Positions 36,569-46,014 of a stretch of DNA of 64,000 nt are shown here, piece by piece. Both the position numbers and the translations under genes were made by a program. A model generated the notes under the pieces. That model was not told the DNA's origin, did no database searches, and saw nothing but the letters and a program-made list of their open reading frames with translations. Source of the stretch: JABFXX01 sp036489755 (GTDB lineage: Bacteria > Myxococcota_A > Polyangia > Haliangiales > Haliangiaceae); contig DASXFD010000089.1 in assembly GCA_036489755.1 (NCBI GenBank), positions 50,852 through 114,851 of the forward strand. The letters run 5' to 3'. How positions within the stretch are numbered: position 1 is the stretch's first letter; each line of letters opens with the position of its first letter.

Positions 36569-37759
36569 CTAGTGGTCGTCAGAGCCATCGGAGTCATCGA
36601 GATGGACCGCTCGCTGGACCTTGCCGCGGCCGAACTTTGCCGCCACGTCGTCGAGCGCCTGGCCCAGCCGTTCGCCGCGGGCGCGCGCGGCCTCGTCGAA
36701 GCCGAGCTGGCGCGGCGCATCGCGTGACTCGAGCTCCTGCGCCGAGACTCCGCACAGCCGGATCCGAGCGCCGCGCCGCGGCTCGATCGAGACCTTGGCG
36801 AGCAGATCGATCGCGGTGTGAGCGAGCAAGCTGCCGTCGCTGGTCGGCGCGGCGAGCGTCATGCGCCGCGTGATCAGCCGAAAATCATCGTACTTCACGG
36901 TCAGCACCACGACGCGCGCGCGCAGCTCGGCCGCGCGCAGCCGCGCCGCGACGCGATCGGCCTGGTCGAGCAAGATCACGGCGATCTCGCCCTTGTCGTC
37001 GAGGTCGTGCTCGAAGGTCTCCTGATGACCGATCGTGACGGCTTCGCGCTCGCTGACGACCGGCCGCGGATCGTCGCCGCGCGCGAGCGCCGCGAGGTGA
37101 CGGCCGGTGACCTCGCCGAGCTTGCCGATCAGCGCGGCTTCGGGATAGCGCGCGACCTGGCCGATCGTCGTGAGGCCGATGCTCGCGAGCGCCTCGCGCG
37201 TCGCTTCGCCGACGCCCCACAGCCGCGTCACCGGCAGCGCGTGCAGGAACGCCAGCATCTCGCCCGGCGCGACCACGCGCAGCCCGTCGGGCTTGTCGAT
37301 GTCGGACGCGATCTTCGCGGCAAACTTGATCGGGGCGATGCCCGCCGACGCGACGAGCGACAGCTCCGCACGCACGCGCCGCTTGATCGTCTCGGCGACG
37401 CCGCGCGGCTCGCCGAGCAAGCGCTCGCTGCCGGTGAGATCGAGAAATGCCTCGTCGAGCGACAGGCCCTCGACGTCGGGCGAGTAGTCGCCGAGGATCT
37501 TGAAGAAGCCGCGCGACGCCTCGACGTAGCGGTCCATCCGATGCCGCACGACGATCGCGTGCGGGCAGCGCCGCAGCGCTTCGGCCATCGGCATCGCGCT
37601 CTTGATGCCGAACACGCGCGACTCGTACGAGCACGACGCGACCACGCCGCGCTTGGCCGAGCCGCCGACGAGCACCGGCTTGCCGCGGAGCTTCGGGTCA
37701 TCCCGCTGCTCGACCGCCGCGTAGAACGCGTCGAGGTCGACGTGCAGGATCGTGCGCAC
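36569..37759 (-). CDS. dinB: DNA polymerase IV (Y family)
   Basis: A 396-residue translesion polymerase. Catalytic motifs are present: ILHVDLDAFYAAVEQR (first Asp), GVVASCSYESRVFGI, and LSLDEAFLDLTGS (Asp-Glu). The helix-hairpin-helix LWGVGEATREALASIGL and little-finger domain follow. The protein lacks an obvious C-terminal beta-clamp QLxLF motif; RQLGFDE near residue 355 may serve. It begins at GTG 37759, 9 bp after the membrane protein gene. No LexA box is recognised in front of this gene. Confidence 0.96.
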   Translation of the reverse strand: MRTILHVDLDAFYAAVEQRDDPKLRGKPVLVGGSAKRGVVASCSYESRVFGIKSAMPMAEALRRCPHAIVVRHRMDRYVEASRGFFKILGDYSPDVEGLSLDEAFLDLTGSERLLGEPRGVAETIKRRVRAELSLVASAGIAPIKFAAKIASDIDKPDGLRVVAPGEMLAFLHALPVTRLWGVGEATREALASIGLTTIGQVARYPEAALIGKLGEVTGRHLAALARGDDPRPVVSEREAVTIGHQETFEHDLDDKGEIAVILLDQADRVAARLRAAELRARVVVLTVKYDDFRLITRRMTLAAPTSDGSLLAHTAIDLLAKVSIEPRRGARIRLCGVSAQELESRDAPRQLGFDEAARARGERLGQALDDVAAKFGRGKVQRAVHLDDSDGSDDH

Positions 37760-37768
37760 GCCTGGAGC

Positions 37769-38197
37769 TTAGAACGGGCGCATGACAACGAGGATCACGA
37801 TCGCGACGACCGAGGCCAAGAGCAGGCTCCACTGCCACTGCGGCACGGCCGGGTTCTCGCCGCGGCTGAACTTCTTGACGCGCGCGCGGATCATGCCGTG
37901 CACCGGCAAGATCCCGATCACGACAAGCGCGAGCTTGGTGTGCAGCCAGCCCATGTGCGGCATCGTCAGCATGTTCGCCGGGCTCACGATCATGGCGATG
38001 CCGCAGCCGATCGCGAGCGCGGCCGCGATGTCGGTCATCAACGCCAGCGAGCGCTGCATGGCGGTGAGCTGATCGCGCGCGTCGTTCGGGGCGTGCGACT
38101 GAACGCGCTGGATCCAGTAGACGCTCATCAATCCGCCGACCCATAACAAGATCCCGATGATGTGGCCCGCCATGAGCCACGAGAGCGGATGCAGCAT
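37769..38197 (-). CDS. CopD/HemJ-like four-helix membrane protein
   Basis: A 142-residue protein with four helices. It starts MLHPLSWLMAGHIIGILLWVGGLMSVY and has RSLALMTDIAAALAIGCG and WLHTKLALVVIGILPVHGMIRARV. The His in helix 1, the WxGGL and the HTKLALV region match both CopD and HemJ (UPF0093) families. HemJ is an alternative protoporphyrinogen oxidase, but this organism already encodes HemY. CopD-like copper or haem handling is therefore equally possible. TACAAC lies 6 nt before ATG 38197. Confidence 0.7.
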   Translation of the reverse strand: MLHPLSWLMAGHIIGILLWVGGLMSVYWIQRVQSHAPNDARDQLTAMQRSLALMTDIAAALAIGCGIAMIVSPANMLTMPHMGWLHTKLALVVIGILPVHGMIRARVKKFSRGENPAVPQWQWSLLLASVVAIVILVVMRPF

Positions 38198-38252
38198 TTG
38201 CAGGTTGTAACACCTCCGCCGACATCGCACGGCCGCTCGGGCGATCTCGGGG

Positions 38253-38258
38253 TATCAT
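38253..38258 (+). promoter_or_regulatory. TATCAT -10 hexamer, leaderless DHH gene
   Basis: TATCAT matches the -10 consensus at five of six positions. It is followed by 7 nt and CTG 38266, the only possible start I can find in this frame before the DHH motif. Confidence 0.5.
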
Positions 38259-38265
38259 CGGGTCC

Positions 38266-39237
38266 CTGGCGCGGGTCTTAAAGATCTTCTTCCACGACGC
38301 GTGCTTCGACGGGACCACCTCGGCGGCGCTGTTCGCGTCGTTTTATCGCGACGTCATCGATCGCGACGCGACGATCGTGCCCGTCGGCATGGTCCACCGC
38401 GACGGCAATCCGTTCGAGGGCGTCCCGCTCGACGCCGACGATCACGCCTGCGTCGATTTCCGATTCAGCCCGGATCCGAAAATGCGCTGGTGGTTCGATC
38501 ACCACCCGACCGCGTTCCAGCCGCCCGCGCTGCGCGAGGTCTTCGACCGCTCGCACTCGCCGACCTGGTTCTTCGATCCGAAAGCGCCGTCGTGCGCCGG
38601 CTTCATGGGCCGCCAGCTCGCGACCGGCTGGGATTGGAAGCCGCCTGCGCACCTCGCCGACGCCGTCACGTGGGCCGACAAGATCGACGCGGCGCGCTTC
38701 GCGTCGGCCGCCGACGCCGTCGCGCTCGACACTCCGGCTCAGCGCCTCGCGGCGTGGCTCGCGCACGGCCGGTCCGCCGCCGATACCGCGCGCTACGTCG
38801 AGTGGCTGTCGCGCGGCTCGCTCGCCGAAGTCGCCGCGCGCCCGGAGCTCGCGTCGCAGCTCGCCGAGATCGAGCACGTTCGGCAGCGCGAGATCGACGT
38901 CGTCAAGAAGCTCGGCGTCTGGCACGGCGACGTGATCGTCTTCGATCGCATGGACGACATCGGCGCGCGCAACCCAGGCTTCCTCGGCTACTTGCTGTTC
39001 CCGCAGGCGCTGTACACGGTCTCGGCGACGCGCACGCAGACCAGCATCAAGATCACGGTCGGCCTCAACCCGTGGACGACGGCGACGCGCCGCGTGCGGA
39101 TCGACGTCGGCGCGCTGTGCGCGAAGTACGGCGGCGGCGGTCATGCACAGGTCGGCGGCATCACGCTGCGCGCCGACGAGCTGCCGCGCGCACGCGACGC
39201 GATCGGCAAGGTCGTCGCCGGCCTCGTCGCATCGTGA
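38266..39237 (+). CDS. DHH-family phosphoesterase with apparent CTG start
   Basis: About 323 residues. Read upstream of ATG 38377, the frame continues with KIFFHDACFDGTTSAALFA, which is the essential N-terminal DHH motif I (HxDxDG-type). So the ATG at 38377 would delete part of the active site. The later motif WWFDHHPTAF is DHH proper, and YGGGGHAQVGGITL is the DHHA1 domain. No ATG, GTG or TTG precedes motif I in frame; CTG 38266 lies 7 nt after TATCAT. It should hydrolyse phosphodiesters such as nanoRNA, pAp or cyclic dinucleotides. It overlaps the CPBP gene by GTGA. Confidence 0.85.
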   Translation: MARVLKIFFHDACFDGTTSAALFASFYRDVIDRDATIVPVGMVHRDGNPFEGVPLDADDHACVDFRFSPDPKMRWWFDHHPTAFQPPALREVFDRSHSPTWFFDPKAPSCAGFMGRQLATGWDWKPPAHLADAVTWADKIDAARFASAADAVALDTPAQRLAAWLAHGRSAADTARYVEWLSRGSLAEVAARPELASQLAEIEHVRQREIDVVKKLGVWHGDVIVFDRMDDIGARNPGFLGYLLFPQALYTVSATRTQTSIKITVGLNPWTTATRRVRIDVGALCAKYGGGGHAQVGGITLRADELPRARDAIGKVVAGLVAS

Positions 39238-39968
39238 CGCTGCCGCGCGTCGCGCCCGCAGTCGCCCTCGCGGTCCTCGCCTGGGCGATCGCGGTCCTGC
39301 TCGTCAACTGGTTCGCGCCGCAGGCGATCGCGTGGCTGCCCGCGGCCGGCTCGACGGTGACCGCGATGGCGCTGACGCTCGTCGGCGTCGTGCCGCTGAT
39401 CCGGATCGATCCGCGCGTGCGCCATCGCGAGCTCGGCTTCACGTGGGCGCAGCTGCGCGCCGGCGCGTTCGCGTTTGCGGCCCTGTGGGCGGCGAACCAG
39501 CTCGGCGGCATCATCGATGCCGCGCTCTCGGGCCGCGTCGCGTCGACGCCGTACGATCTCGCCGGCTTCATCTTGGTCGGCTACGGCGAAGAGCTCGTAT
39601 TCCGCGTCGCGCTGATCGGCGCCGCACTCGACGTGCTCTCGAAGCGATGCTCGCCGCGCGCGGCGCTCGCCTACGCGGTCGCATTCTCGACGCTCGTGTT
39701 CGTCGCGTCGCACGTGCCGCACGACGTCGTGCTGGGGTCGGCCAGCGTCCTCCGCTACGCCTCGCTCGCGGCGATGGGCGTCTGCTTCGCCGTCGCGTAC
39801 GTCGCGAGCGGCACCGTGATGGTCCCGGCCGCGCTGCACGTGATCGCGAACGCCGGGATGGTCATCGTCGCCGGGCCGCACGAGGACGTCCAAGGGATCG
39901 CGTTCATCGTCGTCGTCGTCGGGATCGTCGTCGTCGCGCGCCGCCGGCGCGGCGTCGCGCCGTCGTAG
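39234..39968 (+). CDS. CPBP-family intramembrane metalloprotease
   Basis: A 244-residue protein with about seven hydrophobic helices. Catalytic motifs of the CPBP/Abi family are visible: YGEELVFRVALIG (EExxxR), VASHVPHD (His) and AALHVIANAG (HxxxN). It starts at GTG 39234, sharing bases with the DHH stop. Members process prenylated proteins or act in bacteriocin immunity and envelope signalling. The coupling to a DHH phosphoesterase gives no clear clue. Confidence 0.9.
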   Translation: MTLPRVAPAVALAVLAWAIAVLLVNWFAPQAIAWLPAAGSTVTAMALTLVGVVPLIRIDPRVRHRELGFTWAQLRAGAFAFAALWAANQLGGIIDAALSGRVASTPYDLAGFILVGYGEELVFRVALIGAALDVLSKRCSPRAALAYAVAFSTLVFVASHVPHDVVLGSASVLRYASLAAMGVCFAVAYVASGTVMVPAALHVIANAGMVIVAGPHEDVQGIAFIVVVVGIVVVARRRRGVAPS

Positions 39969-39976
39969 CAGCGTGG

Positions 39977-39982
39977 TACGGT
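39977..39982 (+). promoter_or_regulatory. TACGGT -10-like hexamer
   Basis: TACGGT is followed by 7 nt and GTG 39990, which supports that start over GTG 39981 for the small gene of the nucleotidyltransferase pair. Confidence 0.45.
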
Positions 39983-39989
39983 GGATTTC

Positions 39990-40184
39990 GTGGACGGGCC
40001 ATCGCCGGAGCAGATCGCGTGTTATCGCGCCATGACGCCCGCCGAACGGTTGCGCGAGGCGACGCGTCTGTACTGGTCGGCGCGACGATTGCGCGCGGCG
40101 TACGAACGACAGCTGCACCCGGACTGGAGCGACGCCGAGGTGGAGCGCCGCGTTCGCGAGGTCTTCCTGCGTGCCGGCACCTAG
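39990..40184 (+). CDS. small partner of a nucleotidyltransferase (antitoxin-like)
   Basis: A 64-residue, mostly helical, charged protein. Its core MTPAERLREATRLYWSARR and HPDWSDAEVERRVREVFLRA looks like the widespread small ORF found in front of nucleotidyltransferase genes. It overlaps the next gene by 14 bp. By analogy with other two-gene modules it could be the antitoxin or a regulator of the nucleotidyltransferase. No DNA-binding motif is visible. Confidence 0.65.
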   Translation: MDGPSPEQIACYRAMTPAERLREATRLYWSARRLRAAYERQLHPDWSDAEVERRVREVFLRAGT

Positions 40185-40728
40185 CGCGTTCGCGCCGTTT
40201 GTCTCGCGGCTCGAGGCGCTCGGCATCCCGTACTTCGTCACCGGCAGCACGGCCGGCATCCTCTACGGCGAACCGCGCATGACGCACGACATCGACATCG
40301 TCGTCGACCTCCGAGCGGGCGACGTCGGCCGGTTCGTGGCCGCATTTCCCCTCGACGAATTCTATTGCCCACCGGATGACGTGCTCGCGATCGAGGTTCG
40401 GCGCGGCCAGCGCGGCCACTGCAATCTGATCGACCATGCAACGGGCTTCAAAGCCGACATCTACATCGCGTTCGACGCACTCCATCGCTGGGCACTCGCG
40501 CGGCGCCGAACGCTCACCGTCGACGATGTGGCAATGCAAGTCGCGCCGCCCGAGTACGTGATCTTGCGGAAGCTCGAGTACTTTCGCGAGGGCAAGTCCG
40601 AGAAGCACGTTCGCGACATCCGCGCGATGCTCGCCGTCTCGGGTGACCTCCTCGATCGCACGTTTCTAGAGGATCGCGTCGACGCGCTCGGGCTCCGAGC
40701 CGAGTGGCAGTACGTGGTCGCGGGCTAA
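40171..40728 (+). CDS. MNT/DUF6036-like nucleotidyltransferase (toxin-like)
   Basis: A 185-residue protein. The nucleotidyltransferase core is visible: FVTGSTAGILYG (GS motif), then HDIDIVVDLR with two catalytic Asp (DxD), and AIEVRRGQRGHCNLIDHATGFKADIYI as the later strand Asp region. The C-terminal helices carry the KLEYFREGKSEKHVRDI string common in this family. Such proteins transfer a nucleotide to proteins or tRNA and often act as toxins with a small partner. The start GTG 40171 lies inside the preceding gene. Confidence 0.82.
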   Translation: MPAPSAFAPFVSRLEALGIPYFVTGSTAGILYGEPRMTHDIDIVVDLRAGDVGRFVAAFPLDEFYCPPDDVLAIEVRRGQRGHCNLIDHATGFKADIYIAFDALHRWALARRRTLTVDDVAMQVAPPEYVILRKLEYFREGKSEKHVRDIRAMLAVSGDLLDRTFLEDRVDALGLRAEWQYVVAG

Positions 40729-43259
40729 CCCCGACGCTTCTTCTTCTTGTCTTTTTTCTTGGCGGGCTTGGCCTCGAGCGTCTCGAGCTGGTCGCGCATG
40801 CCGGTCGCGATCGCGCGCAGCTCGCCGACTTCGTCGCGCAGCCGCCGCACTTCTTCGGCGAGCGGTGCGCCCGCCTCGAGATCGCGTACGATCTCCTTGC
40901 CGCGGCGGCGCAGCCGGCCGTCGAGCTCGCGATCGATCATGCGGCGCAGCGGGCCGATCGATGCCGGATCGCCGATCACGCACAGCGCCTCGATCGCGGC
41001 GGCCTGCACGCGGAAGTCTTTGTCGGCGAGCAGCAGCTCGAGCCGCTCGCGCACGTCGCGGGCTTCGCGGTCGCGGCGGCCGCGCATCAGCTGTGCGAGC
41101 GCGCCGGCGGCGGCGCGGCGGCCCTGCGTGACGTGGCCCCAGCGGATCGCGTCGGCCAGCAAGCCGAGCGCGCTGTCGTCACGCGCCTCGGCGAGGCCGC
41201 GATAGGCGTGCTGGCGGATCACGTCGGTGTAGGAATCGCGCGTCGCCGCTTTGCGGAGCAGCTCGCCCGCGCGCGCGTGGCGCGTCTTGCCGAGCGCGAG
41301 GCAGGCTTCGGCCTCGACGAAGTAGCTCGGGTCGCCTTTGTCGACGAGCGCGGCGAGCGCGGCGCCGGCGTGTGCGTCGTGGATGAAGTCGCCGAGCGCG
41401 CGGGCGATCGCGCGGCGGGCGCGCGGATGGACCTCGGAGCGCAGCCGCTTGATCAGGCGGTCGCGCGCGGCGTCGTTGCGGATCTGCGCGAGCGCCGCTG
41501 CGGCGGCGGCGCGCACGGCCCAGAACTTGTCATGCTCGAGCGCGTCGGCGAGCGCGCGTTCGGCGGCGGCGCCGCCTCGCTTGCCGAGCGCCTTCGCGGC
41601 GGCCGAGCGATCGATCGCGAGCGTCGCGCCGGCGAGCTCGGCGATCCACATCGGCTCGGATTTCTTGATCGTGCGCGCGGCGAGCACGATCTCGCCGGGA
41701 TCGAAGATCATCTGCGTCGGTTCGGCGGGCAACGGGATGCGAAACGCGTGCTGCTTCTCGACGAGCTCGATCGGCACGTCGATGTCTTTCTTGTCGACGC
41801 GAAACCGCACGCGCGTCGGCACGCGGAACAGCGGCGTGTGCGCGTCGACGTGCTGTGTCTGCTCGACGGTGACGACCGCGAGCTCGTGCTCGGCGTCCCA
41901 CGCGAGCTCGACGTCGAGCTCGGGATGGCCGGCGCCGTCGATCACCCACTGGCTGATGAACCAGTCGACGCTCTTGCCGGTCGCGTCCTCGATCGCGCGC
42001 GCGAGGTCGCGCGACTCGACGACGCCGTGGCGATGCTTCGCGAGGTAGTGCGCGAGCGCGCGCCAGAACGCGTCGTCGCCGAGCACGTCGCGCAGCATGT
42101 GCAGCACGCGACCGCCCTTCTCGTAGAGATGGTGGTCGAACACGTCGATCGGCTCGTCGTAGAGCTTGGTCGCGATCGTGCGGCGATAACGGTGCGAGTC
42201 CTCGCCGAAGTAGTCGTCGCCCCAATCTTTGAGCTCGAGATCGGCGGCGTCGCGGCCCTCGTGGTGCTCGCGCCACAGGTATTCGGAGTACGTCGCGAAG
42301 CCTTCGTTGAGCCAACCTTCGCCCCAGTCGCGGCACGTCACGAGATCGCCGAACCACTGATGCGCGAGCTCGTGCGAGACGAGCGAGTCGACGTCGTGAT
42401 CGATCGCGGCGCGCTCGTCGAGCAGCACGGTGTCGGTCAGCGTGGTCGCGCTCGTGTTTTCCATGCCGCCGAAAATGAAGTCGGCGACGAACACCTGCGC
42501 GTAGCGCGGATACGGATACGGCACGCCGAACTTGGTCGAGAACAGCTCGAGCATCTCGGGCGTGCGCGCGAGCGTGCGCTCGGCGGCGGCTTCACGCCCG
42601 CGCTCGACGTAGTAGACGACCGGCGTGTCGTGCCACGTGGTCTCGATCGACGCGAAGTCGCCGACGCACAGCGTGACGAGGTACGCGCTGTGCGGCACGT
42701 CGAGCCGCCAGTGCAACGTGCGCTTGCTGCCGGTCGTCTTGTCGGAGACGAGCGTGCCGTTCGACACCGCGAACATGCCCGCGGGCACGGTGACCTTGAC
42801 CTCGCTCGTCGCCTTCTCGTTCGGCGAGTCGAAGCACGGAAACCAGTAGCGCGAGTCTTCGTCCTGGCCCTGCGTCCACACCTGCGTCGGCCTGTGCGGG
42901 TAGCCGTCGTCGGGCGCGATGAAGTAGAGGCCGCGGCGCGGCGAGCCCGAATACTCGATCGCGAGCACGAGCTCGGCGCCGGCGGCGAGCGGCGCGGGCA
43001 GCGCGACGCGCAGCTTCTTGCCGTCGTGGCGAAACTGGGCGGCCTTGCCGTTCGCGGCGACCTTCGCGATGTCGAGCTCGACGGCATCGAGCTCGACGGC
43101 GGTGACCGGGCCGATCGCCGCGGTACGCAGCGTGGCGGTGCCGCGAACCGTGCGCGCGGCGGGATCGACGTCGAGCGCGAGTGCGATGTGCTGGATGTCG
43201 ACGACGCGGTCGGGCGCGAACTTGGGCCGCGTGCCGGGAAAGGCGAACTCGCGAGACAT
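40725..43259 (-). CDS. M1-family aminopeptidase with C-terminal HEAT repeats
   Basis: An 844-residue protein. The exopeptidase motif GGMEN is at 264-268, the zinc site HELAHQW at 296-302 with the second Glu (WLNEGFATY, E319), and the downstream Tyr region DVFDHHLYEKGG. Residues ~550-790 contain repeated HEAT units instead of the usual ERAP1-like C-terminal domain. A Lys/Arg-rich tail (AKKKDKKKKRRG) ends it. No signal peptide, so probably cytoplasmic. TACAGT lies 7 nt before ATG 43259. It converges with the nucleotidyltransferase gene. Confidence 0.95.
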   Translation of the reverse strand: MSREFAFPGTRPKFAPDRVVDIQHIALALDVDPAARTVRGTATLRTAAIGPVTAVELDAVELDIAKVAANGKAAQFRHDGKKLRVALPAPLAAGAELVLAIEYSGSPRRGLYFIAPDDGYPHRPTQVWTQGQDEDSRYWFPCFDSPNEKATSEVKVTVPAGMFAVSNGTLVSDKTTGSKRTLHWRLDVPHSAYLVTLCVGDFASIETTWHDTPVVYYVERGREAAAERTLARTPEMLELFSTKFGVPYPYPRYAQVFVADFIFGGMENTSATTLTDTVLLDERAAIDHDVDSLVSHELAHQWFGDLVTCRDWGEGWLNEGFATYSEYLWREHHEGRDAADLELKDWGDDYFGEDSHRYRRTIATKLYDEPIDVFDHHLYEKGGRVLHMLRDVLGDDAFWRALAHYLAKHRHGVVESRDLARAIEDATGKSVDWFISQWVIDGAGHPELDVELAWDAEHELAVVTVEQTQHVDAHTPLFRVPTRVRFRVDKKDIDVPIELVEKQHAFRIPLPAEPTQMIFDPGEIVLAARTIKKSEPMWIAELAGATLAIDRSAAAKALGKRGGAAAERALADALEHDKFWAVRAAAAAALAQIRNDAARDRLIKRLRSEVHPRARRAIARALGDFIHDAHAGAALAALVDKGDPSYFVEAEACLALGKTRHARAGELLRKAATRDSYTDVIRQHAYRGLAEARDDSALGLLADAIRWGHVTQGRRAAAGALAQLMRGRRDREARDVRERLELLLADKDFRVQAAAIEALCVIGDPASIGPLRRMIDRELDGRLRRRGKEIVRDLEAGAPLAEEVRRLRDEVGELRAIATGMRDQLETLEAKPAKKKDKKKKRRG

Positions 43260-43266
43260 GGCCGCG

Positions 43267-43272
43267 ACTGTA
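43267..43272 (-). promoter_or_regulatory. TACAGT -10-like hexamer of the aminopeptidase gene
   Basis: Minus-strand TACAGT ends 7 nt before ATG 43259, between this gene and the stop of the lipoprotein gene upstream. Confidence 0.45.
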
Positions 43273-43274
43273 AG

Positions 43275-44288
43275 TCACGGGCCGGGCGCGAGATACACGA
43301 GGTCGTCGCGATCGAGCGTGCGGTTCGATTCGAGCACGACGTAGCCGCCGGCGAGCGGGTGGGGCGCGGTCGGCGCGCTCGCGGCGATCCAGATCCAGTC
43401 CGGATCGGTCGAGCTCGCGAGGTCTTGCTCGGTGCCGTCGTCGGCGTAGATCGCGAGCGTCGCGCCATCGCGCACGACCGCGACGCTCGCGGTCGCCGGC
43501 CCTTCGGCGATCGCGAAGTTGCCGGGCGTCGCCGCGATCGTCTGCAACGCGTGCGTGCTGCTGTAGATGCGGTCGAGGTCGACCTCGGTGAGGTCGTTCG
43601 TCGTGAACAGCTCGCTCGATCCGATCGCGATCCCGCCCATCGTGTCGGGCTCGGCGTAGATCGCCGAGGCGCTGCCATCGGAGCCGTCGCGGCGATACAC
43701 GTCGTTCTGATCGATGAAGTAGATCGCGGGCACGCCGGTCGCATCGAACGCGCCGGTTGGATCCCACGCAAGGCCGTTGACGTTGTTGTTCGACGCGTCG
43801 CGCGCGATCGCCCACGTCGTCGGATCGATCGAATACAGCCCGTCGCCGCTGTTTTGCGAGGTCGCGCCGATCCACAGCGCCGGCCCGACGTCGCTCGGCG
43901 CGCCGAACACGAGCTCCGCGCATTGATCGGGGCCCGACGTATCGGGTACCGCCGGGCGATAGTCGTGCACGATCGCCGTGCCGTCGCTCGCGAGCTCGAT
44001 CACGTCGCGGCCCGCCGACACGGCCAGCGCCGCCGTGAACGGCGCGTACAGCGCGGCGACGGCGAGCGGCGCGTTGTCGAGGATCTCGTTGCTGCCGTCC
44101 ATGAAGTCGTCGGGCCGATACGGCACGAGGCCGGTGAGATCGACCGCGATCCGCGCGGTCCAGCCCGCCGCGGTGTGGACGTGGGGCGCGCCGCCGGCGC
44201 CGTCGATCGCGCCCGCATCGTGCAGCGGATCGAAGCCGGTGCGCCCGCACGCCATCACGAGCAACACGGCAGACAGCAAACCGCGCAC
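43275..44288 (-). CDS. hypothetical lipoprotein (CGRTGFD type)
   Basis: A 337-residue protein starting at GTG 44288. The signal VRGLLSAVLLVMAC ends at a lipobox Cys14, and the mature protein starts CGRTGFDPL, a string I associate with many surface lipoproteins of delta-lineage bacteria. The rest is beta-rich with Asp/Gly turns (GLYSIDPTTWAIARD, NGLAWDPTGAFDATG), resembling a beta-propeller or TolB-like fold. No enzymatic motif seen. TACAAT lies exactly 6 nt before the GTG. Confidence 0.82.
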   Translation of the reverse strand: MRGLLSAVLLVMACGRTGFDPLHDAGAIDGAGGAPHVHTAAGWTARIAVDLTGLVPYRPDDFMDGSNEILDNAPLAVAALYAPFTAALAVSAGRDVIELASDGTAIVHDYRPAVPDTSGPDQCAELVFGAPSDVGPALWIGATSQNSGDGLYSIDPTTWAIARDASNNNVNGLAWDPTGAFDATGVPAIYFIDQNDVYRRDGSDGSASAIYAEPDTMGGIAIGSSELFTTNDLTEVDLDRIYSSTHALQTIAATPGNFAIAEGPATASVAVVRDGATLAIYADDGTEQDLASSTDPDWIWIAASAPTAPHPLAGGYVVLESNRTLDRDDLVYLAPGP

Positions 44289-44294
44289 GCCTCG

Positions 44295-44300
44295 ATTGTA
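44295..44300 (-). promoter_or_regulatory. TACAAT -10 hexamer, leaderless lipoprotein gene
   Basis: Minus-strand TACAAT matches the -10 consensus at five of six positions, and 6 nt separate it from GTG 44288, so the first transcribed base would be the start codon. It sits right after the stop of aspC. Confidence 0.55.
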
Positions 44301-44302
44301 GG

Positions 44303-45510
44303 CTATCGCAGCGTCGCGAGCGTCTTCGCGATCCGCGCCACGCCGTTCTCGATGTTCGGCATCGAGCACGCGTAGGACAGCCGCACGTGACCCGGCGCAC
44401 CGAAACCGGAGCCCGGCACCACGGCGACCTTGCCGGCATCGAGCAGCCAGTCGCACAGCTCGACGTCGCTCGCGATCGTGAGGCCCTGCGGCGTCGTCTT
44501 GCCGACGTACGTGCCGAGGTCCGGGAACGCGTAGAACGCGCCCTTCGGCTCGCGGCAGGTGACGTTCGGGATCGCGCGCAACAGCTTCACCATCGCGATG
44601 CGGCGCTCGTCGAACGCCTTGCGCATCGTCTCGACGCAGTCCTGCGGCCCGGTCAGCGCCGCGATCGTCGCGACCTGCGCGATGTGCGACGGGTTCGACG
44701 TCGACTGGCCCTGGATCTTGGTCATCGCCTTGACGAGCGGCGCGAGCGCGGCAGTCACGCTCGTGTAGCCGATGCGCCAGCCGGTCATCGCGTACGTCTT
44801 CGACACGCCGTCGATGAGGACCGTGCGATCGGCGAGCGCCTGCGAGACCGCCGCGATCGACACGTACTCGGCGCCGGCGTAGACCAGCGAGCGGTAGATG
44901 TCGTCGGAGATCACGAGCAGATCTTTGGCGACCACGACCTCGGCGAGCGCCTCGATCTGAGCGCGCGTGTAGACGGCGCCGGTCGGGTTCGACGGGTTGT
45001 TGAGCACGATCGCGCGCGTCTTCGGCGTCACGGCGGCCGCGACCTGCGCGGCGGTCACGGCAAAATCGTCCTCGGGCTTGGTCGCCAAGATCACCGGCTT
45101 GCCGCCGGCGAGCATGACCATGTCGGGATAGCTGACCCAGTACGGCGCCGGGATCAGGACCTCGTCGCCCGGATCGATCAGCGCCATGAACAAGTTGTAG
45201 AGCGAGTGCTTCGCGCCGACCGAGACCAGCACGTTATCGGGCGTGATCGCCGTGTGATGGACGCGCGACATTTCGGCCGCGATCGCCTTGCGCAGCGCCA
45301 GCGTGCCCGAGACCTCGGTGTACTTGCCGACGCCTTGATCGAGCGCGGCGCGCGCCGCGTCCTTGATGTGGTTCGGGGTGTCGAAGTCGGGCTCGCCCGC
45401 ACCGAAGCTGACGACGTCGATCCCTTCGGCCTTGAGCCGCCCGGCCTTCGCGGTGACCGCGAGCGTGATCGACGGCTTGATCGGATCGAGGCGCGAGGCG
45501 AGCTTCAGCA

Positions 45511-45514
<4 letters not shown>
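44303..45514 (-). CDS. aspC: aspartate/aromatic aminotransferase (class I PLP enzyme)
   Basis: A 403-residue class I aminotransferase. The PLP lysine is in DGVSKTYAMTGWRIGY, with NNPSNPTGAVY, SDDIYRSLVY and the C-terminal Arg (GHVRLSYACS). The start MMLKLASRLDPIKPSITLAVTAKA is typical of the AspB/AatA group (1b subfamily). It converts aspartate and 2-oxoglutarate to oxaloacetate and glutamate; prephenate activity is possible. It overlaps coaD by ATGA. Confidence 0.93.
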
Positions 45515-46010
<496 letters not shown>

Positions 46011-46014
<4 letters not shown>

